A stretch of 64,000 nucleotides of DNA from Chitinophaga filiformis (GTDB lineage Bacteria; Bacteroidota; Bacteroidia; Chitinophagales; Chitinophagaceae): positions 1,488,001-1,552,000 of the forward strand of contig NZ_JAKIRP010000001.1 of assembly GCF_021646545.1 (NCBI RefSeq). Direction: 5' to 3'. Positions within the stretch are counted from its first letter, which is position 1. Each line of letters begins with the position of its first letter. The notes under the pieces are model-generated. The model saw nothing but the letters and a program-made list of their open reading frames with translations, was not told the origin of the DNA and ran no database searches. Position numbers and translations under genes: made by a program. Of the stretch, positions 63,175 through 64,000 are shown in pieces.

Positions 63175-64000
63175 ATGAAGACTACTGTCATAAATAAATT
63201 CGGGGATGTGTCTGTATTTGAAAGCACAGAGCAGGCAATTCCTGCACCCGGTCCGGGACAAGTGTTGATCAAAGTAATGGCTACTTCCTATAATCCGGTA
63301 GACGGGCATTTGCGTGAGGGGCATATGGGGGCCCTGCCTGGTCCTTTCCCCATCGTGCTGCATGGCGATGTGGCGGGTATAGTCGAAGCAACAGGCGCAG
63401 ATGTGAAGGGTTTCAAAAAAGGTGATCATGTATATGGATGGACCGGCGGGTTCGGACATCAGGATGGTGCGTTAAGTGAATTTATGCGGGCAGATCAGCG
63501 CTTGCTGGCCAGGATGCCGGCTAACCTTAGCTTTTCTGATGCAGCCGCAATACCGTTGGTGGCATTGACGGCATATGAAGCACTGTTCGAAAGAGTGAAG
63601 ATAGACGCCGGGCAGAAAGTGTTGATATACGGCGGAGTAGGAGGTGTTGGTCATCTGGCGCTGCAATTCGCTAAATTAGCCGGCGCGGAAGTGTATGCAG
63701 TTGTTTCAAGAGATGAGCAGATAGCTACTGCGCGCAGCTTTGGCGCCGATCACGTAATCAATTATAATAAGCAGTCTGTAGCCGAATATGTGCAGCGATA
63801 TACCGATGGGACGGGGTTTGATATTGTGTTTGATACGGTAGGAGGGGCTAATCATACTAATAGCTTTGCGGCAGTGAAACCTTTCGGAAATATTATCTCT
63901 ACGATCGCAATGGCGCCGCAGGACCTGTCTCCACTGCATTTGAAGGCGGTAAATTTTCATGTAGTTTTCCTGGTGATTCCTATTGCGTATAATATGGATG
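63175..64000 (+). CDS. NADP-dependent quinone oxidoreductase-like protein, cut by window end
   Basis: From the ATG at 63175, 275 complete codons are open to the edge; the C-terminus is outside the window. It is a medium-chain dehydrogenase/reductase without zinc ligands: an N-terminal GroES-like part (VLIKVMATSYNPVDGHLREG; HGDVAGIVEATG) and a Rossmann part with YGGVGGVGHLALQFAKLAGA. It resembles zeta-crystallin-like quinone reductases, which detoxify quinones and enals. Together with the DJ-1 protein it suggests a carbonyl or redox stress set under the CRP-type site (inference). Confidence 0.9.
   Translation, partial: MKTTVINKFGDVSVFESTEQAIPAPGPGQVLIKVMATSYNPVDGHLREGHMGALPGPFPIVLHGDVAGIVEATGADVKGFKKGDHVYGWTGGFGHQDGALSEFMRADQRLLARMPANLSFSDAAAIPLVALTAYEALFERVKIDAGQKVLIYGGVGGVGHLALQFAKLAGAEVYAVVSRDEQIATARSFGADHVINYNKQSVAEYVQRYTDGTGFDIVFDTVGGANHTNSFAAVKPFGNIISTIAMAPQDLSPLHLKAVNFHVVFLVIPIAYNMD

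Overview
The window looks like chromosome from a Bacteroidota bacterium, most likely a Chitinophaga-type member of the Chitinophagaceae (inference). The evidence is a short 289-residue primary sigma factor beginning MRQLKI, several promoters matching the Bacteroidota consensus TTTG-N19-TAnnTTTG, an ECF sigma/FecR pair followed by an STN-domain protein, and an extended ribosomal protein S16. No insertion sequence, phage or CRISPR array was found.

Region by region. Bases 1-9000 are core housekeeping: a START-like protein (cut by the window edge), rpoD, ffh, rpsP-rimM-trmD-rplS, tatA, gatA and a lytic transglycosylase with a very basic tail. A small remnant of an ArsR/SdpI-type pair lies at about 9.0-9.2 kb. 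Bases 9.2-25.9 kb carry a Kef-type antiporter, a Tat-exported phospholipase C, a short-chain dehydrogenase, a SufE-like protein with its catalytic Cys replaced by Trp, a DUF4349 protein, topB, a redox-type two-component pair (cNMP-domain kinase plus receiver-thioredoxin reductase fusion), an esterase, an AraC regulator and a large double-GAF AAA+ activator with a palindrome in front of it. Bases 26.1-28.4 kb hold a 40-residue membrane peptide, a radical SAM/SPASM protein and a Gfo/Idh oxidoreductase. Bases 28.4-34.4 kb hold the ECF/FecR/STN set, a Tat-exported Gfo/Idh protein, a CHAD protein and a NarL-type regulator.

The most notable region is 34.6-46.0 kb: nine tightly packed or overlapping minus-strand genes that read as one operon. 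They encode a TPP-dependent enzyme, an acyl-CoA ligase, a citrate-synthase homologue, a Gfo/Idh oxidoreductase, a MalY/PatB PLP enzyme, a P-loop NTPase, an MFS exporter and two paralogous membrane proteins. I read it as an uncharacterised small-molecule pathway with export. It is followed by a divergent CLC channel and Crp/Fnr regulator, then a translationally coupled pair of secreted proteins (49.2-52.4 kb), the first with an HExxH metallopeptidase motif, neither recognised.

The last part (52.5-64.0 kb) holds tRNA-Glu, a receiver domain without its phospho-acceptor loop, an inverted/tandem 11-bp repeat array, a GT-C type membrane protein, a dienelactone hydrolase lipoprotein, a PAS kinase and convergent receiver, a spondin lipoprotein, an AraC regulator and a GH16 lipoprotein. 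At the end are a Crp/Fnr regulator, an exported DJ-1 protein and a quinone-oxidoreductase-like gene (cut by the end of the window). A near-perfect CRP-type site lies between the Crp/Fnr and DJ-1 genes.
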